A stretch of DNA of 64,000 bases from positions 101,807 through 165,806 of the forward strand of contig NZ_JAPPRJ010000007.1 of the NCBI RefSeq assembly GCF_026672545.1, given 5' to 3'. The translations under genes were made by a program, and so were the position numbers. The notes under the pieces are model-generated. The model was not told the origin of the DNA. It worked only from the letters and a program-made list of their open reading frames with translations, and searched no databases. This document shows, one piece after another, positions 34,024 through 43,448 of this stretch (position 1 is its first letter; each line of letters opens with the position of its first letter). The stretch is from Rhizobium sp. SL86. Lineage in GTDB: Bacteria; Pseudomonadota; Alphaproteobacteria; Rhizobiales; Rhizobiaceae.

Positions 34024-35132
34024 CGCCCGGCCGCCTCAATAATCGGAGCGCGCTCAAACTCGTTGGCTTTAGCGTTGAACTCGTTGGTGAAAAACTTGGT
34101 CGGATCGAAATCAGTCTTGATCTGGCCGGTCTTCTTGAGGAGGTCATAGTGGCGCTGCCAGGTGGCGGCGTCCTGTGAGCCCCACTTAAAGTCGATCGGG
34201 AATTCGTCGATGCGCATCTGGCTGATCGTAGCCCCGAGAATACGGAGTTCCTTTTTCATTGCCGTATCGACGGCATCTCCCGGAAGCGGCGCGCGCGTGG
34301 GATATGTTTTCCAGAAGGTCTCGACCACCTTCTTGGGATTGGTCTTGATGAAGACAGCCGACTTGGCAACGCCGCGGGCAATCGTCTGGACGATGTCGGG
34401 ATTAGCGGCGATGTAGTCGTTACGCGCCACCAGACCAATGCCGTAATAATCGTTCTGCCATTGGCCATAAGGCAGCAGTCGCAGGTTGTAGCCCGCATTC
34501 TGGTAGGCGGCGAATAGGCCGGGCCAGGCAATGAAGGCATCGATGGTGCCGGTCTTCAGAGCTTCCATGGAGGTCACACCGTAGCCCGTCTCGACCACGC
34601 TCTTGGCAGGAGCGGCCGCCTTGTCGTCGTTCATGCGGATTGTGGTGAAGGCTTCGAGCGTGGTCGACAGCGCCGGCATTCCGACTACCTTGCCAGCAAG
34701 ATCGCCAAAATTCTGGATAGGGGAACCGTCCATCACCGCCGCAGTGTAAATACTCTTGCGGATCAGCACATAGATCATCTTGATCGGCAGATCGCCGCCC
34801 TTGGCTGCCGCTAGCAAAATGCTGTCAGGTCCGAGCATCGCGAATTGTGCCTTGCCGGAAAGCAGAAGCTGCATGACCTGCCCGCTGGTGCCAGCGGTCT
34901 CAATGGTAACGTTGAGACCCTCATCCTTGAAGTAGCCGAGCTGCTGGGCCAGTGGCCCGTATGGCTCGTAGGAAACGTCCTGGTCGGTCGTGCTCAAAAC
35001 GATTGTGGCCGTCTTCATGTCAACGGCAAACGCCGTCCCTTGAAACGGCAATGTCAGGCAGAGAAGGCCGATAGCGAGTGTGTAACGCGACAGCAGACTA
35101 ACGGTGGTCGAGGCATTTCCGTGTGTGCGCAT
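34020..35132 (-). CDS. ABC transporter substrate-binding protein (NMT1/SsuA type)
   Basis: The 370-residue periplasmic protein has a classical signal peptide (LLSRYTLAIGLLCLTLPFQG, cleavage near AFA) and an NMT1-like domain (YEPYGPLAQQLGYFKDEGLN, later DAFIAWPGLFAAYQNAGYNL). It is the first gene of the minus-strand operon. Members of this group bind sulfonates, taurine, nitrate or aromatic sulfur compounds; with two LLM monooxygenases downstream, an organosulfur ligand is likeliest. Confidence 0.92.
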   Translation of the reverse strand: MRTHGNASTTVSLLSRYTLAIGLLCLTLPFQGTAFAVDMKTATIVLSTTDQDVSYEPYGPLAQQLGYFKDEGLNVTIETAGTSGQVMQLLLSGKAQFAMLGPDSILLAAAKGGDLPIKMIYVLIRKSIYTAAVMDGSPIQNFGDLAGKVVGMPALSTTLEAFTTIRMNDDKAAAPAKSVVETGYGVTSMEALKTGTIDAFIAWPGLFAAYQNAGYNLRLLPYGQWQNDYYGIGLVARNDYIAANPDIVQTIARGVAKSAVFIKTNPKKVVETFWKTYPTRAPLPGDAVDTAMKKELRILGATISQMRIDEFPIDFKWGSQDAATWQRHYDLLKKTGQIKTDFDPTKFFTNEFNAKANEFERAPIIEAAGR

Positions 35133-35367
35133 ATCAGTTGTTCCCTGTTCGCAAGAGCTAAAGAACGTTCAATTCGAGCTTTCATATAATTTATAAAATC
35201 TTACTCGTCAGACCATTGTCAAGCTGTTATGTTTAAAAAAATAGCAAGCTCACGGATTGCCTATCAAATGATCATTCGCCTTTTTCCCGCCGCTTTACGT
35301 CGCATTTCGACTGCCTATTTTCGTGACAGCCGCCGCATGAATGCGCAGCGGCGCAAGGTGCATCTGG
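35133..35367. promoter_or_regulatory. Divergent promoter region
   Basis: This AT-rich stretch separates the transporter-monooxygenase operon (minus) and the MFS gene (plus) and must hold both promoters. No clear palindrome or sigma-54 site was found. Confidence 0.4.
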
Positions 35368-36552
35368 ATGCGTGACGCAACCGTCAACAGCGGCTACAAC
35401 CGCGCTGTGCTTTTGCTTTCAGCCTCGGGTTTTGCAGCGAGCGTGAGTTTGCGATCGATGGATACGCTGCTGCCGAGCCTCGCAGCCGATTTTGGCGTCA
35501 CTGTCGGCCAGGCGTCCTATGTCATCACGGCCTACGCGCTCGGTTACGGTGCCTGCCAGTTGGCGGCGGGCCTGATCGGTGACCGCTTCGGCAAGTTCCA
35601 GCTAATCCTGACATTGTGTATCCTGAGCGCCGCAGCAACCGCGCTGTCCAGCCTCGCCTCTTCCCTTTCCCAACTGGTAGCCGCACGTATGCTGGCAGGC
35701 ATGGTCGCCTCCGGCATCGTGCCGCTCGCCATGGCCTGGATCGGCGACCAGATCCCGATGGAGCAGCGCCAGGCAGTGATGGCGCGCTATATGGGCGGCA
35801 TCATTTCCGGGACGCTTCTGGGGCAGGTGATTGGTGGCATCTTGGCCCAGAATGTCGGTTGGCGCATGACCACACTGGTATTCGCCATGGGCTTCCTCAT
35901 CGTGGCCGCCGCCCTCTTTGCTGAGTCACGCAACGTCCAGAAGAGAGCGCACAAGGAGGCGGCGTCGAGCGGGCCCGGCCTGCTGCAAAATTTGCGCTCC
36001 ATTCGCAACAACCCCTATGCGCTGACGATCCTGGCCGGTGTCGCTATTGAGGGTGTCGCTATTTTTGGCGTCTTGACCTTTACCGGCGCCAGCTTGCATC
36101 TTCGCTTCGGCTTGGGCCTTGGCTGGGTGGGCGGCATGCTTGCGTGTTTCGCTCTCGGTGGCCTTCTTTACTCCACCATGGTTGGCGCGCTGTTGCGTCG
36201 CTTTCACCGTGTAGCGCTGATCCGGGCGGGTGGGATCTTGTTGGCCTTAGGTCTGATGGCGCTCGGGTTCAGCCCGGTCGTATGGATTATGCCCTTTGCA
36301 ATTATGGCCATGGGGGTCGGGTTTTACCTCATCCACAATCCGCTTCAGGTCCATGCCACGCAAATCCTGCCCTCGGCACGCGGAACCGGCGTGGCTCTGT
36401 TTGCAACCGTCCTGTTCCTGGCACAGTCGCTCGGCGTAGCGATTGGCGCGCCGCTGGTCGACGCCGGTGGGCTGTGGCCGATCTGCATGGCCTCGGCTTG
36501 CATCATGTCAGTCACCGGGTTCTGGCTCGCCCGCCAAATTGGCAACCGTTGA
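35368..36552 (+). CDS. MFS transporter
   Basis: I chose ATG 35368 (MRDATVNSGYNRAVL) behind AAGGTG, giving 394 residues. It has about 12 membrane helices. The loop 2-3 signature of major facilitators is visible as GLIGDRFGKFQLIL, and the central loop is charged (QKRAHKEAASSGPG). It is divergent from the organosulfur operon, so it may export an intermediate or take up a related compound. No substrate can be assigned. Confidence 0.87.
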   Translation: MRDATVNSGYNRAVLLLSASGFAASVSLRSMDTLLPSLAADFGVTVGQASYVITAYALGYGACQLAAGLIGDRFGKFQLILTLCILSAAATALSSLASSLSQLVAARMLAGMVASGIVPLAMAWIGDQIPMEQRQAVMARYMGGIISGTLLGQVIGGILAQNVGWRMTTLVFAMGFLIVAAALFAESRNVQKRAHKEAASSGPGLLQNLRSIRNNPYALTILAGVAIEGVAIFGVLTFTGASLHLRFGLGLGWVGGMLACFALGGLLYSTMVGALLRRFHRVALIRAGGILLALGLMALGFSPVVWIMPFAIMAMGVGFYLIHNPLQVHATQILPSARGTGVALFATVLFLAQSLGVAIGAPLVDAGGLWPICMASACIMSVTGFWLARQIGNR

Positions 36553-37053
36553 CTGTGCTGCGGCCCCGCCGCCGGCGGCCCATCCCCTCAACCATGGGCA
36601 TTCAGTCTGCACACTCCGGTATTGGACTTCCAAACGAACGATGGGCAAGCGGGTGGGAATTTCAACGACACAAACAGGTCTGCTGCCGAATTCGCCGGGA
36701 GATGCCTTTGTGGGCTCCACCGAAGTCGGAGGAAGTTAGGTAGATCTGGTATAATGAGATCGGTGCAGCAAGCCAACAAGGCTGGTTCAGCCAGAAAATC
36801 TTCGAGATGACGCAAGCTCAGCGAAAAGCGGAAGTAGAGCCATACTGCAAACACCACGGCTCCGCACCTGGTGCGAACGCTCCGCCGATCGGGTCATGCC
36901 GAACTCCAGATCGACCATTTCCAATCGTAGAAAAGCGCGGCTCCGAAACCTTGCCGTCTCCTGATCCACGCGCTCAGCCTGAAGCTGCACCAAAGCCGGA
37001 GAGGAGAGGAGACGCTACGTGGAAAATTTAGCGGCTTATCGCAATGGAACGCT
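36553..37053. other. Intergenic region, no gene recognised
   Basis: About 500 bp between two convergent transporter genes. Short frames exist on both strands but none has a family motif, a good ribosome site or strong coding character. It may be the decayed remains of a gene. Confidence 0.5.
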
Positions 37054-38316
37054 TTATTTGATTTGTGGCAGAGGTGCATTGGCATTGTAGGTGCCGAGGT
37101 CGAGTCGCCGCAGGATGGGCGCCCGCCAAGCGACCATGGCAACAACCAGCATTGTGAGGCACCCGCCAGCAACAACGGCGCGGACCGGACCAAGTGCCGT
37201 CGCCGACAAGCCCATCTGTACGGCACCGAGTTCGTTGGAGGAACTGACGAAGACCATGCGCACCGCTGCAATGCGGCCGCGCATGTGCTCGGGCGAGGCG
37301 AGTCTCAGGATTGCGTGGCGGATCACCATGCTCAACCCGTCGCAGACACCGGCGACGAAGAGGGCTGCCATCGAGAGATAGAAATTCGTGGAGAGGCCGA
37401 AGGCAATCATGCTGAGACCGAAGCCGCCGATGATCAGGTGTAGCGTTAACCCTGCGGAAGCCTTTGGCATATATCGGATTGACACGATCGCTGCTGCAAG
37501 CGCGCCGGCAGCAATGGCCGCCCGAAGCAGGCCGAAGCCCGATGGGCCGACATTGAGAATATCTGTTGCAAACACCGGCAATAGGGCCGCTGCGCCGCCA
37601 AAGAAGACGGCGAAAAGATCAAGCGCCATTGAGCCGATCAGAACCTGGTTACTAAAGACGAATTTGACGCCTTCATAAATGCGGGTGAGCGGACCGGGGC
37701 CGCCCGCCTGCCGCTGCGGCACTGGTTTTTCGCCAATGCCGGTGGCGAAGATCAGCAACGTAGCGACGAAAAGTCCGCAGAGCACGCCGTAGCTGACGGC
37801 GGCACCGGAGACTGACCAGATGAAGCCCATCACCACAGGACCTACCATGTCGGCAACACGCCCGGAGGTGGAAATGATCGGCACACCGCGCAGCACCTGG
37901 GCGACCGGCAGGATCTGCGCTTCGAGGCCGACCGCGGCAGGCGTCTCATAGGCCCGCACGCTCGCCGAGAGGAAAGCCGCCAACAGTAGCATCGCGAGCA
38001 ACCCGAACCCCGATAGGGACACCAAGACCAATCCGCCGCAGATGCATGTCAGCAGACCCACGGTGATCAAGACAATCGCGCGGCGGCTGTAGCGGTCGGC
38101 CACATCACCTCCATAGAGAGATAGCGTCAAAGCCGGGATCACCTGAACGATGCCGAGAAGCGCTATATCAAGCGGATCCTTGCGCACTTCATAGACGTGA
38201 AACGCCAGCATGACGGTCAGTGCGGAGGCCGCAAAGCGCTCTACGGTATTGGCTGCAACGAAAGCGCGAAATTCGCGGTTTCCCCATAGGTCGTGTTTCA
38301 GAAAGCGCGAAAGCAT
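37054..38316 (-). CDS. MFS transporter (EntS-like MFS_3 group)
   Basis: The 420-residue transporter is placed at ATG 38316, with GGAG nine bases upstream. It starts with FRAFVAANTVERFAASALTV and has the loop signature DVADRYSRRAIVLIT, features of the MFS_3/EntS group that includes siderophore and drug exporters. Twelve helices are evident. An IS427-group element sits 35 bp upstream of the start, so its native promoter was probably displaced and it may be silent or driven from the IS. Confidence 0.87.
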   Translation of the reverse strand: MLSRFLKHDLWGNREFRAFVAANTVERFAASALTVMLAFHVYEVRKDPLDIALLGIVQVIPALTLSLYGGDVADRYSRRAIVLITVGLLTCICGGLVLVSLSGFGLLAMLLLAAFLSASVRAYETPAAVGLEAQILPVAQVLRGVPIISTSGRVADMVGPVVMGFIWSVSGAAVSYGVLCGLFVATLLIFATGIGEKPVPQRQAGGPGPLTRIYEGVKFVFSNQVLIGSMALDLFAVFFGGAAALLPVFATDILNVGPSGFGLLRAAIAAGALAAAIVSIRYMPKASAGLTLHLIIGGFGLSMIAFGLSTNFYLSMAALFVAGVCDGLSMVIRHAILRLASPEHMRGRIAAVRMVFVSSSNELGAVQMGLSATALGPVRAVVAGGCLTMLVVAMVAWRAPILRRLDLGTYNANAPLPQIK

Positions 38317-38398
38317 TACTGGCAACTCCGAATTTCAGATATCTGCTTTAGGGTCTGTGGGGATTCACAAATCAGCGCGAATGTGATTCACGCTTTGG

Positions 38399-38767
38399 AT
38401 GGATGGTTTTGTACTGACAGACGCCCAATGGGCGAAGATAGAACCGCATTGTCTGGGAAAACCTATGGATCCCGGTCGCAGCGGAAGAAACAACCGGCTT
38501 TTCATTGAAGCCGTGCTTTGGATTGTGCGCACGGGCAGCCCATGGCGTGACCTGCCCGCCGCGTTTGGCAACTGGAGCACGGCATTCCGCCGGTTTCGCG
38601 ACTGGCGTGAAGCCGACATTTTCAAACGCATATTCGATGCCCTCTCTGAAGAACCGGACATGGAATACGCCATGGTGGATGCCACCATCGTCAAGGTCCA
38701 CCGACACGGTCAGGGCGCAAAAGGGGGACTCAGCGCCAGGCCATTGGTCGCTCAAAAGGCGGAATGA
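38399..38767 (+). CDS. IS427-group transposase, first frame (orfA)
   Basis: The 122-residue product carries the N-terminal part (LTDAQWAKIEPHCLGK, then GSPWRDLPAAFGNWSTAFRR) and the first catalytic Asp in AMVDATIVKVHRHGQG. It ends at a TGA 38765-38767 overlapping the second frame. In this group a programmed frameshift near the AAAAGG run joins the two frames into the active DDE transposase. Confidence 0.9.
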   Translation: MDGFVLTDAQWAKIEPHCLGKPMDPGRSGRNNRLFIEAVLWIVRTGSPWRDLPAAFGNWSTAFRRFRDWREADIFKRIFDALSEEPDMEYAMVDATIVKVHRHGQGAKGGLSARPLVAQKAE

Positions 38768-39150
38768 CAACCAAAATCCTGGCCCTGACCGATGCTTTAG
38801 GCAATCTGGTCCGGTTCGAATTGCTGCCGGGCCATCGCTTCGACACGGTCGGCGTCGCGCCGCTCATTGATGGCATCGAGTTCGGTGCGCTACTCGCCGA
38901 CAAAGCTTTCGATAGCAACAACATTGTAGCCGATCTCAACGAGCGCGGCGCGAATATCGTCATCTCACAACATCCGCGTCGATCAGCGCCTCTCCAAATC
39001 GACCCAGAGATTTACAAATGGCGACACCTGATCGAAAACTTCTTCTGCAAACTCAAAGAGTTCAAGCGCATTGCGATGAGAGCCTGTAAAACGGACCAGA
39101 GCTTTGAGGCCATGATCTATCTGGCAGCGGCTGTGATCAACTCACGATGA
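38764..39150 (+). CDS. IS427-group transposase, second frame (orfB)
   Basis: The 128-residue product has the second catalytic Asp in ALLADKAFDS and the Glu in IENFFCKLKEFKRIAMR, the DDE C-terminal signature. It overlaps orfA by 4 bp (ATGA) and ends inside the right terminal repeat. It functions as the C-terminal half of the frameshifted transposase. Confidence 0.9.
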   Translation: MTTKILALTDALGNLVRFELLPGHRFDTVGVAPLIDGIEFGALLADKAFDSNNIVADLNERGANIVISQHPRRSAPLQIDPEIYKWRHLIENFFCKLKEFKRIAMRACKTDQSFEAMIYLAAAVINSR

Positions 39151-39194
39151 ATCCCCACAGACCCTAGTTGGAGACACACGCACCTCACGGACGA

Positions 39195-39212
39195 GCCGTC
39201 CTGTGGGACGGC
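39195..39212. terminator. Hairpin downstream of the dipeptide-binding-protein gene
   Basis: GCCGTCC and GGACGGC form a 7-bp stem with a TGTG loop, located after the minus-strand gene ending at 39268. No T run follows, so it is at best a weak terminator. Confidence 0.35.
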
Positions 39213-39267
39213 CCGCCGCATGCCATATGCAGTGGTAGAATTGGACACAGCCTGCCGTGATAATGGC

Positions 39268-40869
39268 CTATGGCTCAACCGTCACTTGCGTGAAGTCCTG
39301 GTACCAACTCTGCGCCTGAACGAAGCCCTTCACCTTGGGTGAAAGTGCGCGCGGATTGAGATCGTGAACCACGAAGAGCCGGGGCGCATCGTCGACAACA
39401 AGCGCATGCGCCTCGGCGATCTTCGCGTCCTGCTCCTCAACGTCAAAGCTCCCAAAGGCTTCCTTCATAAGTTGGTCGACCTTTTCGTTCTTGTAGTTGC
39501 TCCAGTTTGACGTGCCGGCCATGCTGGTCACGTTCGTGTAGAAGTTCGTTGGGTCACCAAACGGCTGACCGTGATTGATCGCGTCGCGATGCGGGGTTCC
39601 TTCTGTCCCGGGCATGATGCGCATGCCCTGCAACACCGTTCCCCAGTCTGCCACTTCATATTCAACCTTCACTCCAACTTCGGCGAGGGACTGCTGGACG
39701 AATTCTGCCATTGGAAGTGGGACCATATTTCCAGAGCCCGCGGTCGGCAGGAGAACCTTGAAACTCGGTTGATTGTCCGGCCCAAAGCCTGCCTCGGCGA
39801 GCAAGGCCTTGGCCTTGTCTGGATCATAGCGATATATTTCGGTCGGCTTGCCGAAATACTTGTTTTCCTTCTGGTAGATTCCAACCGCAGGAACGGCTGT
39901 TCCATTGAGGAGGGAGACCATTGCATCGCGGTCTATCGCGTAGTTGAGGGCACGGCGAACGCGGACATCCAGTAACGGACCCGGCTCCTTCAAATTGAAC
40001 CGCCAGGACCAGACATGCAGATAGGGCTTGGTCACAACCTTGAAGCCTGCCGCTTCCAGGGAGGGAATGGAATCGGGCATCGGGAACTCGATCCAGTCAA
40101 CCTGCCCAGAGCGCAGCGCGGCGACACGCGTATTGGCGTCCGGGATTGGAAGAAGTGTCAGCTTCTCGACCTTGGGGATCCGCCCCTTGTCCCAATAGTC
40201 TTCGTTGCGCACCAGTTCAATCGATGTCTGCCTGGTGACCTTCACCAACTTGAACGGCCCGGTGCCGGCGGGGGCAGCCTGAAACGCCACCCAATTTCCG
40301 GCCTTTTCATACTGCCGCGGACTGACGATGAAGACACGGGAAATTTGGTACGGCAGCATGCTGAACGGTATTTTGGTAATCAGTGCGATATGTTTGTCGT
40401 CGATCTTCTCGTAGGAGGCAATCATGCCTGTGTAAGTGCCGTAGCTGGCGGCCTGGGCCTGATCGTAATGCTTAGCTTGCTTGTTAAGGTGACGGTCGAA
40501 ATTCCAGATGATGTCGTCGGCCGTCATTGTCGTGCCGTCATGGAACCGGACGCCATCGCGCAATGTGAAGATCCAGCGCTTGTTGTTGGCAGGATCGACA
40601 TTCCATTCGGTCGCCAGTCCCGGAGTGAGGTCTGCTGGCGCATCAACCTTGGTGAAGTCCCAGTTCACCAGGGCATCGTAGATGGTGTAGCCGGCAAAGC
40701 GGCCACCCTCGCTGCCATTGTCTGGAATGCCACCAGTGGCAGGTACGTCCGATGTTGTCATCGCAATACGAAGGGTCTGCGCCTGGATCGACGCAGGGGC
40801 AAGCGCCAATGCGCTGGCGACAATCAGTGTTCTCGCGCCAGCAACACTCAATTTCCTCAGGATTCGCAT
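39268..40869 (-). CDS. Peptide/opine-type ABC transporter substrate-binding protein
   Basis: The 533-residue protein is a family 5 solute-binding protein. The signal peptide LSVAGARTLIVASALALAPA ends at AQA. The mature domain contains the signature WIFTLRDGVRFHDGTTMTAD and RVRRALNYAIDRDAMV. The length fits. It is an orphan: the matching permease and ATPase genes of opp/dpp type lie at 46.6-50.5 kb on the other strand with no binding protein of their own, so the two were probably one system separated by the IS630 insertion and rearrangement. The ligand may be an amide or peptide, given the adjacent amidase. Confidence 0.9.
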   Translation of the reverse strand: MRILRKLSVAGARTLIVASALALAPASIQAQTLRIAMTTSDVPATGGIPDNGSEGGRFAGYTIYDALVNWDFTKVDAPADLTPGLATEWNVDPANNKRWIFTLRDGVRFHDGTTMTADDIIWNFDRHLNKQAKHYDQAQAASYGTYTGMIASYEKIDDKHIALITKIPFSMLPYQISRVFIVSPRQYEKAGNWVAFQAAPAGTGPFKLVKVTRQTSIELVRNEDYWDKGRIPKVEKLTLLPIPDANTRVAALRSGQVDWIEFPMPDSIPSLEAAGFKVVTKPYLHVWSWRFNLKEPGPLLDVRVRRALNYAIDRDAMVSLLNGTAVPAVGIYQKENKYFGKPTEIYRYDPDKAKALLAEAGFGPDNQPSFKVLLPTAGSGNMVPLPMAEFVQQSLAEVGVKVEYEVADWGTVLQGMRIMPGTEGTPHRDAINHGQPFGDPTNFYTNVTSMAGTSNWSNYKNEKVDQLMKEAFGSFDVEEQDAKIAEAHALVVDDAPRLFVVHDLNPRALSPKVKGFVQAQSWYQDFTQVTVEP

Positions 40870-41414
40870 GAAAGTTTCCTTTTTCCGTATGCGGACAACA
40901 GCTGCTGCCCACAGGGATTACCGTTCAGTGCGGCGCTGCTAAAGCGGGCACAGGTTCTCTTGCAGCCGCTTCAGCGGATGCGAGTTTTGAAATACGAGGT
41001 GGGAAACAGACGTCCTTCGCGCGCTGAAGGAGGTGCCTATTCAATAAATCGGGCCAAAATCAAAGGCGTGTCGGCCCAGTCATGACGGAAAGGCCGAATT
41101 CTCCGACCTGTCCTGCTGCCATACACCATAATCCGATAAGCGGATGCGGTCGTATCAATCGACGTCTGCGTGTCGCAGACACAATCGTCTCGTTGGACAA
41201 GAAGCATGATGGCCTTCCGAGCTGGTCTCTGCCCTTGTATGAAGCGAGTTAAAAGCGATGAGAACATCTTGTCAAGCGACTTGAGTAAAAATCACGTATG
41301 CTCTAATTGCATAGCAGCAATATTCTTTTTGCATTGGAGAAGAAGTAGCCGGACTGACCATTGGCGGCGCTGCCGATGGACAAAAAAATGGGCAGATCAA
41401 CCGTCTGCCCCTTC
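40870..41414. other. Intergenic region with no recognised gene
   Basis: This region holds the promoter of the binding-protein gene and the flank of the IS630 element. Sequence near 41230-41340 is AT-rich. No frame shows a known family motif. Confidence 0.5.
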
Positions 41415-42566
41415 CTAGTGGATTGATCGAAACAAAAGATTCCGTTTTGCGATTCCCAAGGGTTGTAGAATGTGCGACATTCGGGAATGCGCACAGGGAT
41501 CACATTTGACGTCACGGTCGCCGACCGAGTTCGGCTTCAAGCCATCATAGCCGCCCCGACCTCTCCGCAAAAGCATGTGTGGCGGGCGAAGATCATCTTG
41601 ATGAGCGGCGAGGGTCTGGGAACGGTCGCGATCATGGAGGCGACAGGAAAATCCAAACCCTGCGTCTGGCGCTGGCAGGAGCGTTTCATGTCCGAGGGTG
41701 TCGATGGCCTCCTGCGCGACAAGAGCAGACCGCCCGGCATTGCGCCGCTTGATGGCGAACTCGTTGAGCGGGTCGTGGCACTGACGCTTGAGCCGCCTCG
41801 AGAGGAAGCCACGCACTGGACCGTTCGTGCGATGGCGAAGGCTGCCGGGATTGCCGCCTCTTCGGTCGTGAAGATCTGGCATGAACATGGCCTTGCGCCG
41901 CACCGCTGGCGCAGCTTCAAACTGTCGAATGACAAGGCGTTTGCCGAGAAGCTTCACGATGTCGTCGGCCTCTATGTCTCCCCGCCGGCCCACGCCATTG
42001 TCTTGTCGGTTGATGAGAAAAGCCAGATCCAGGCGCTCGACCGGACCCAACCGGGCCTGCCGCTCAAGAAGGGGCGCGCCGGCACCATGACCCACGACTA
42101 TCAGCGCCACGGCACCACTACCCTGTTTGCCGCCCTCAATGTTCTCGACGGATCGGTGATCGGCAAAAACATGCAACGCCATCGGCATCAGGAGTTTATT
42201 CGCTTCCTCAACGCCACTGAGGCGGAACTGCCGAAAGACAAAGCCGTCCACGTCATTCTTGATAATTACGCGACCCACAAGCAGCCGAGGGTTCGGGCCT
42301 GGTTGGCAAGGCATCCAAGATGGACCTTCCACTTCGTTCCGACATCCTGCTCTTGGCTCAACGCAGTTGAAGGCTTCTTCGCGAAACTGACACGCCGACG
42401 GCTGAAGCACGGCGTCTTCCACTCCGTCGTTGACCTGCAGGCGGCCATCAATCGCTTCGTCAAGGAGCACAATCGAGAACCAAAGCCGTTCATCTGGAAA
42501 GCAAACCCGAACGACATAATTGCTGCAGTCAGGCGTGGGCACCAAACGTTGGAATCAATCCACTAG
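41415..42566 (+). mobile_element. IS630-family insertion sequence
   Basis: The ends are the inverted repeats CTAGTGGATTGAT (41415-41427) and ATCAATCCACTAG (42554-42566), containing the TA target dinucleotide typical of IS630. One intact transposase fills the element and its stop codon is the TAG in the right repeat. Two MITE-like palindromes with the same CTAGTGG ends follow directly. Confidence 0.88.
41472..42566 (+). CDS. IS630-family transposase
   Basis: The 364-residue protein has an N-terminal helix-turn-helix region (LGTVAIMEATGKSKPCVWRW) and a C-terminal DDE domain: Asp in IVLSVDEKSQIQALDR, Asp in VHVILDNYATHKQP and Glu in SWLNAVEGFFAKLTRR. The block TMTHDYQRHGTTTLFAALNV is typical of IS630. 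The frame is intact and probably functional. Confidence 0.95.
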   Translation: MRHSGMRTGITFDVTVADRVRLQAIIAAPTSPQKHVWRAKIILMSGEGLGTVAIMEATGKSKPCVWRWQERFMSEGVDGLLRDKSRPPGIAPLDGELVERVVALTLEPPREEATHWTVRAMAKAAGIAASSVVKIWHEHGLAPHRWRSFKLSNDKAFAEKLHDVVGLYVSPPAHAIVLSVDEKSQIQALDRTQPGLPLKKGRAGTMTHDYQRHGTTTLFAALNVLDGSVIGKNMQRHRHQEFIRFLNATEAELPKDKAVHVILDNYATHKQPRVRAWLARHPRWTFHFVPTSCSWLNAVEGFFAKLTRRRLKHGVFHSVVDLQAAINRFVKEHNREPKPFIWKANPNDIIAAVRRGHQTLESIH

Positions 42567-42639
42567 TGGTCTGATTTTGACATTTGCTACCGTCCGCAGC
42601 ACCCTCGCGAGCAAATGTCAAAATCATCAAGACCACTAG
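42563..42639. repeat. MITE-like palindromic unit 1
   Basis: A 77-bp near-perfect inverted repeat with arms CTAGTGGTCT...GATTTTGACATTTGCT and their complement; the right arm has a 3-bp insertion. It starts in the right end of the IS630 element and shares the CTAGTGG terminus. It encodes no protein. Confidence 0.75.
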
Positions 42640-42652
42640 CAACTATTTGTTT

Positions 42653-42731
42653 CTAGTGGAATTTTCGAATTTGACATTTGATCCTCGAGCTCGCCGCAGG
42701 TGGGTATCAAATGTCAAATTCATTCCACTAG
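42653..42731. repeat. MITE-like palindromic unit 2
   Basis: A 79-bp inverted repeat with arms beginning CTAGTGGAAT and an inner AATTTGACATTTGAT. It shares CTAGTGG and TTTGACATTTG with unit 1 but differs elsewhere, so the two are related and not a recent duplicate. It lies just before the 3' end of the cupin regulator gene. Confidence 0.75.
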
Positions 42732-42764
42732 AAGTGCCGCGACAAGTCTTTTATGGCCTGCACA

Positions 42765-43448
42765 TCAAAGGCTGGGCGGCGTATTGACCCACAAGATACG
42801 GGCCACCTTATCGCTTACATTGTGATAGCCGTGCGGCAAGGATGACGAGAAGAACAGCAAATCGCCCTGCTTGAGCGAATAGCATCGGCCATCGACGGTG
42901 ACGTTTAGCTCGCCCTCGATGAGATAACCAACCTCCTCGCCAATATGCTCGACATCATTGTCGCTCCTCACGCCAGCTGGAATGTTGAGGATCAAGGCCT
43001 GCAGAAGTCCGCTTCTGACCACGGGAAGGATGCGTTCAAACCAGGCGCCCTGGCGACCGGCGCCACGGTCCTCGATCCGTGCCCGTCGTTCTGACGGGAA
43101 ATGATGGGCAGGGCCTTCATCCGCTTCGAATTCGGCAAAGAGCTCCGCAATACTGGTACCGAGCGCGCTTGCAAGACGGTGCAGAAATGAAATCGACGGC
43201 ATCAGCTTTTCGTTTTCCAGCTTTGAAAGCATGCTTTCAGAGCAGCCTATGATATCGGCGAGTTCCTTGAGTGTATGGCCCTGCAACAGGCGGGCGTGTC
43301 GCAGCTTTGACCCGACGCGGAACTCGGCCGGCATTCCGTCGGCAGGCGGGCGCCCCTTGAGCTTGATAATCGTCGAGTCCTTGTCACCCGCCACGTCCTC
43401 GATGAGATGGGCAGTGTCTTTGGTACCGCTTGATTGCACCACGGTCAT
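42765..43448 (-). CDS. XRE-cupin transcriptional regulator
   Basis: I chose ATG 43448 (MTVVQSSGTKDTAHL) with AAGGAACA upstream, giving 227 residues. The helix-turn-helix (LRHARLLQGHTLKELADIIG, then CSESMLSKLENEK) is followed by a C-terminal cupin (HIGEEVGYLIEGELNVTV, then LKQGDLLFFSSSLPHGYHN). Regulators of this layout control amine, amide or amino-acid catabolism. It is divergent from the amidase gene across about 590 bp, and is a likely controller of the amidase and opp genes. Confidence 0.92.
   Translation of the reverse strand: MTVVQSSGTKDTAHLIEDVAGDKDSTIIKLKGRPPADGMPAEFRVGSKLRHARLLQGHTLKELADIIGCSESMLSKLENEKLMPSISFLHRLASALGTSIAELFAEFEADEGPAHHFPSERRARIEDRGAGRQGAWFERILPVVRSGLLQALILNIPAGVRSDNDVEHIGEEVGYLIEGELNVTVDGRCYSLKQGDLLFFSSSLPHGYHNVSDKVARILWVNTPPSL

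Larger units (their letters stand above)
38351..39164 (+). mobile_element. IS5-family (IS427 group) insertion sequence
   Basis: Perfect 17-bp terminal repeats (GGGTCTGTGGGGATTCA and its complement at 39148-39164) bound an 814-bp element. The TA dinucleotides on both sides (38349-38350 and 39165-39166) are the usual target duplication of the IS427 group. Two overlapping frames encode the transposase. It is inserted just upstream of the MFS gene at 37054-38316 and appears intact. Confidence 0.9.

Noticed and set aside
41037..41267. A 76-residue minus-strand frame upstream of the dipeptide-binding protein
   Set aside because: No family motif and weak ribosome site; treated as intergenic.
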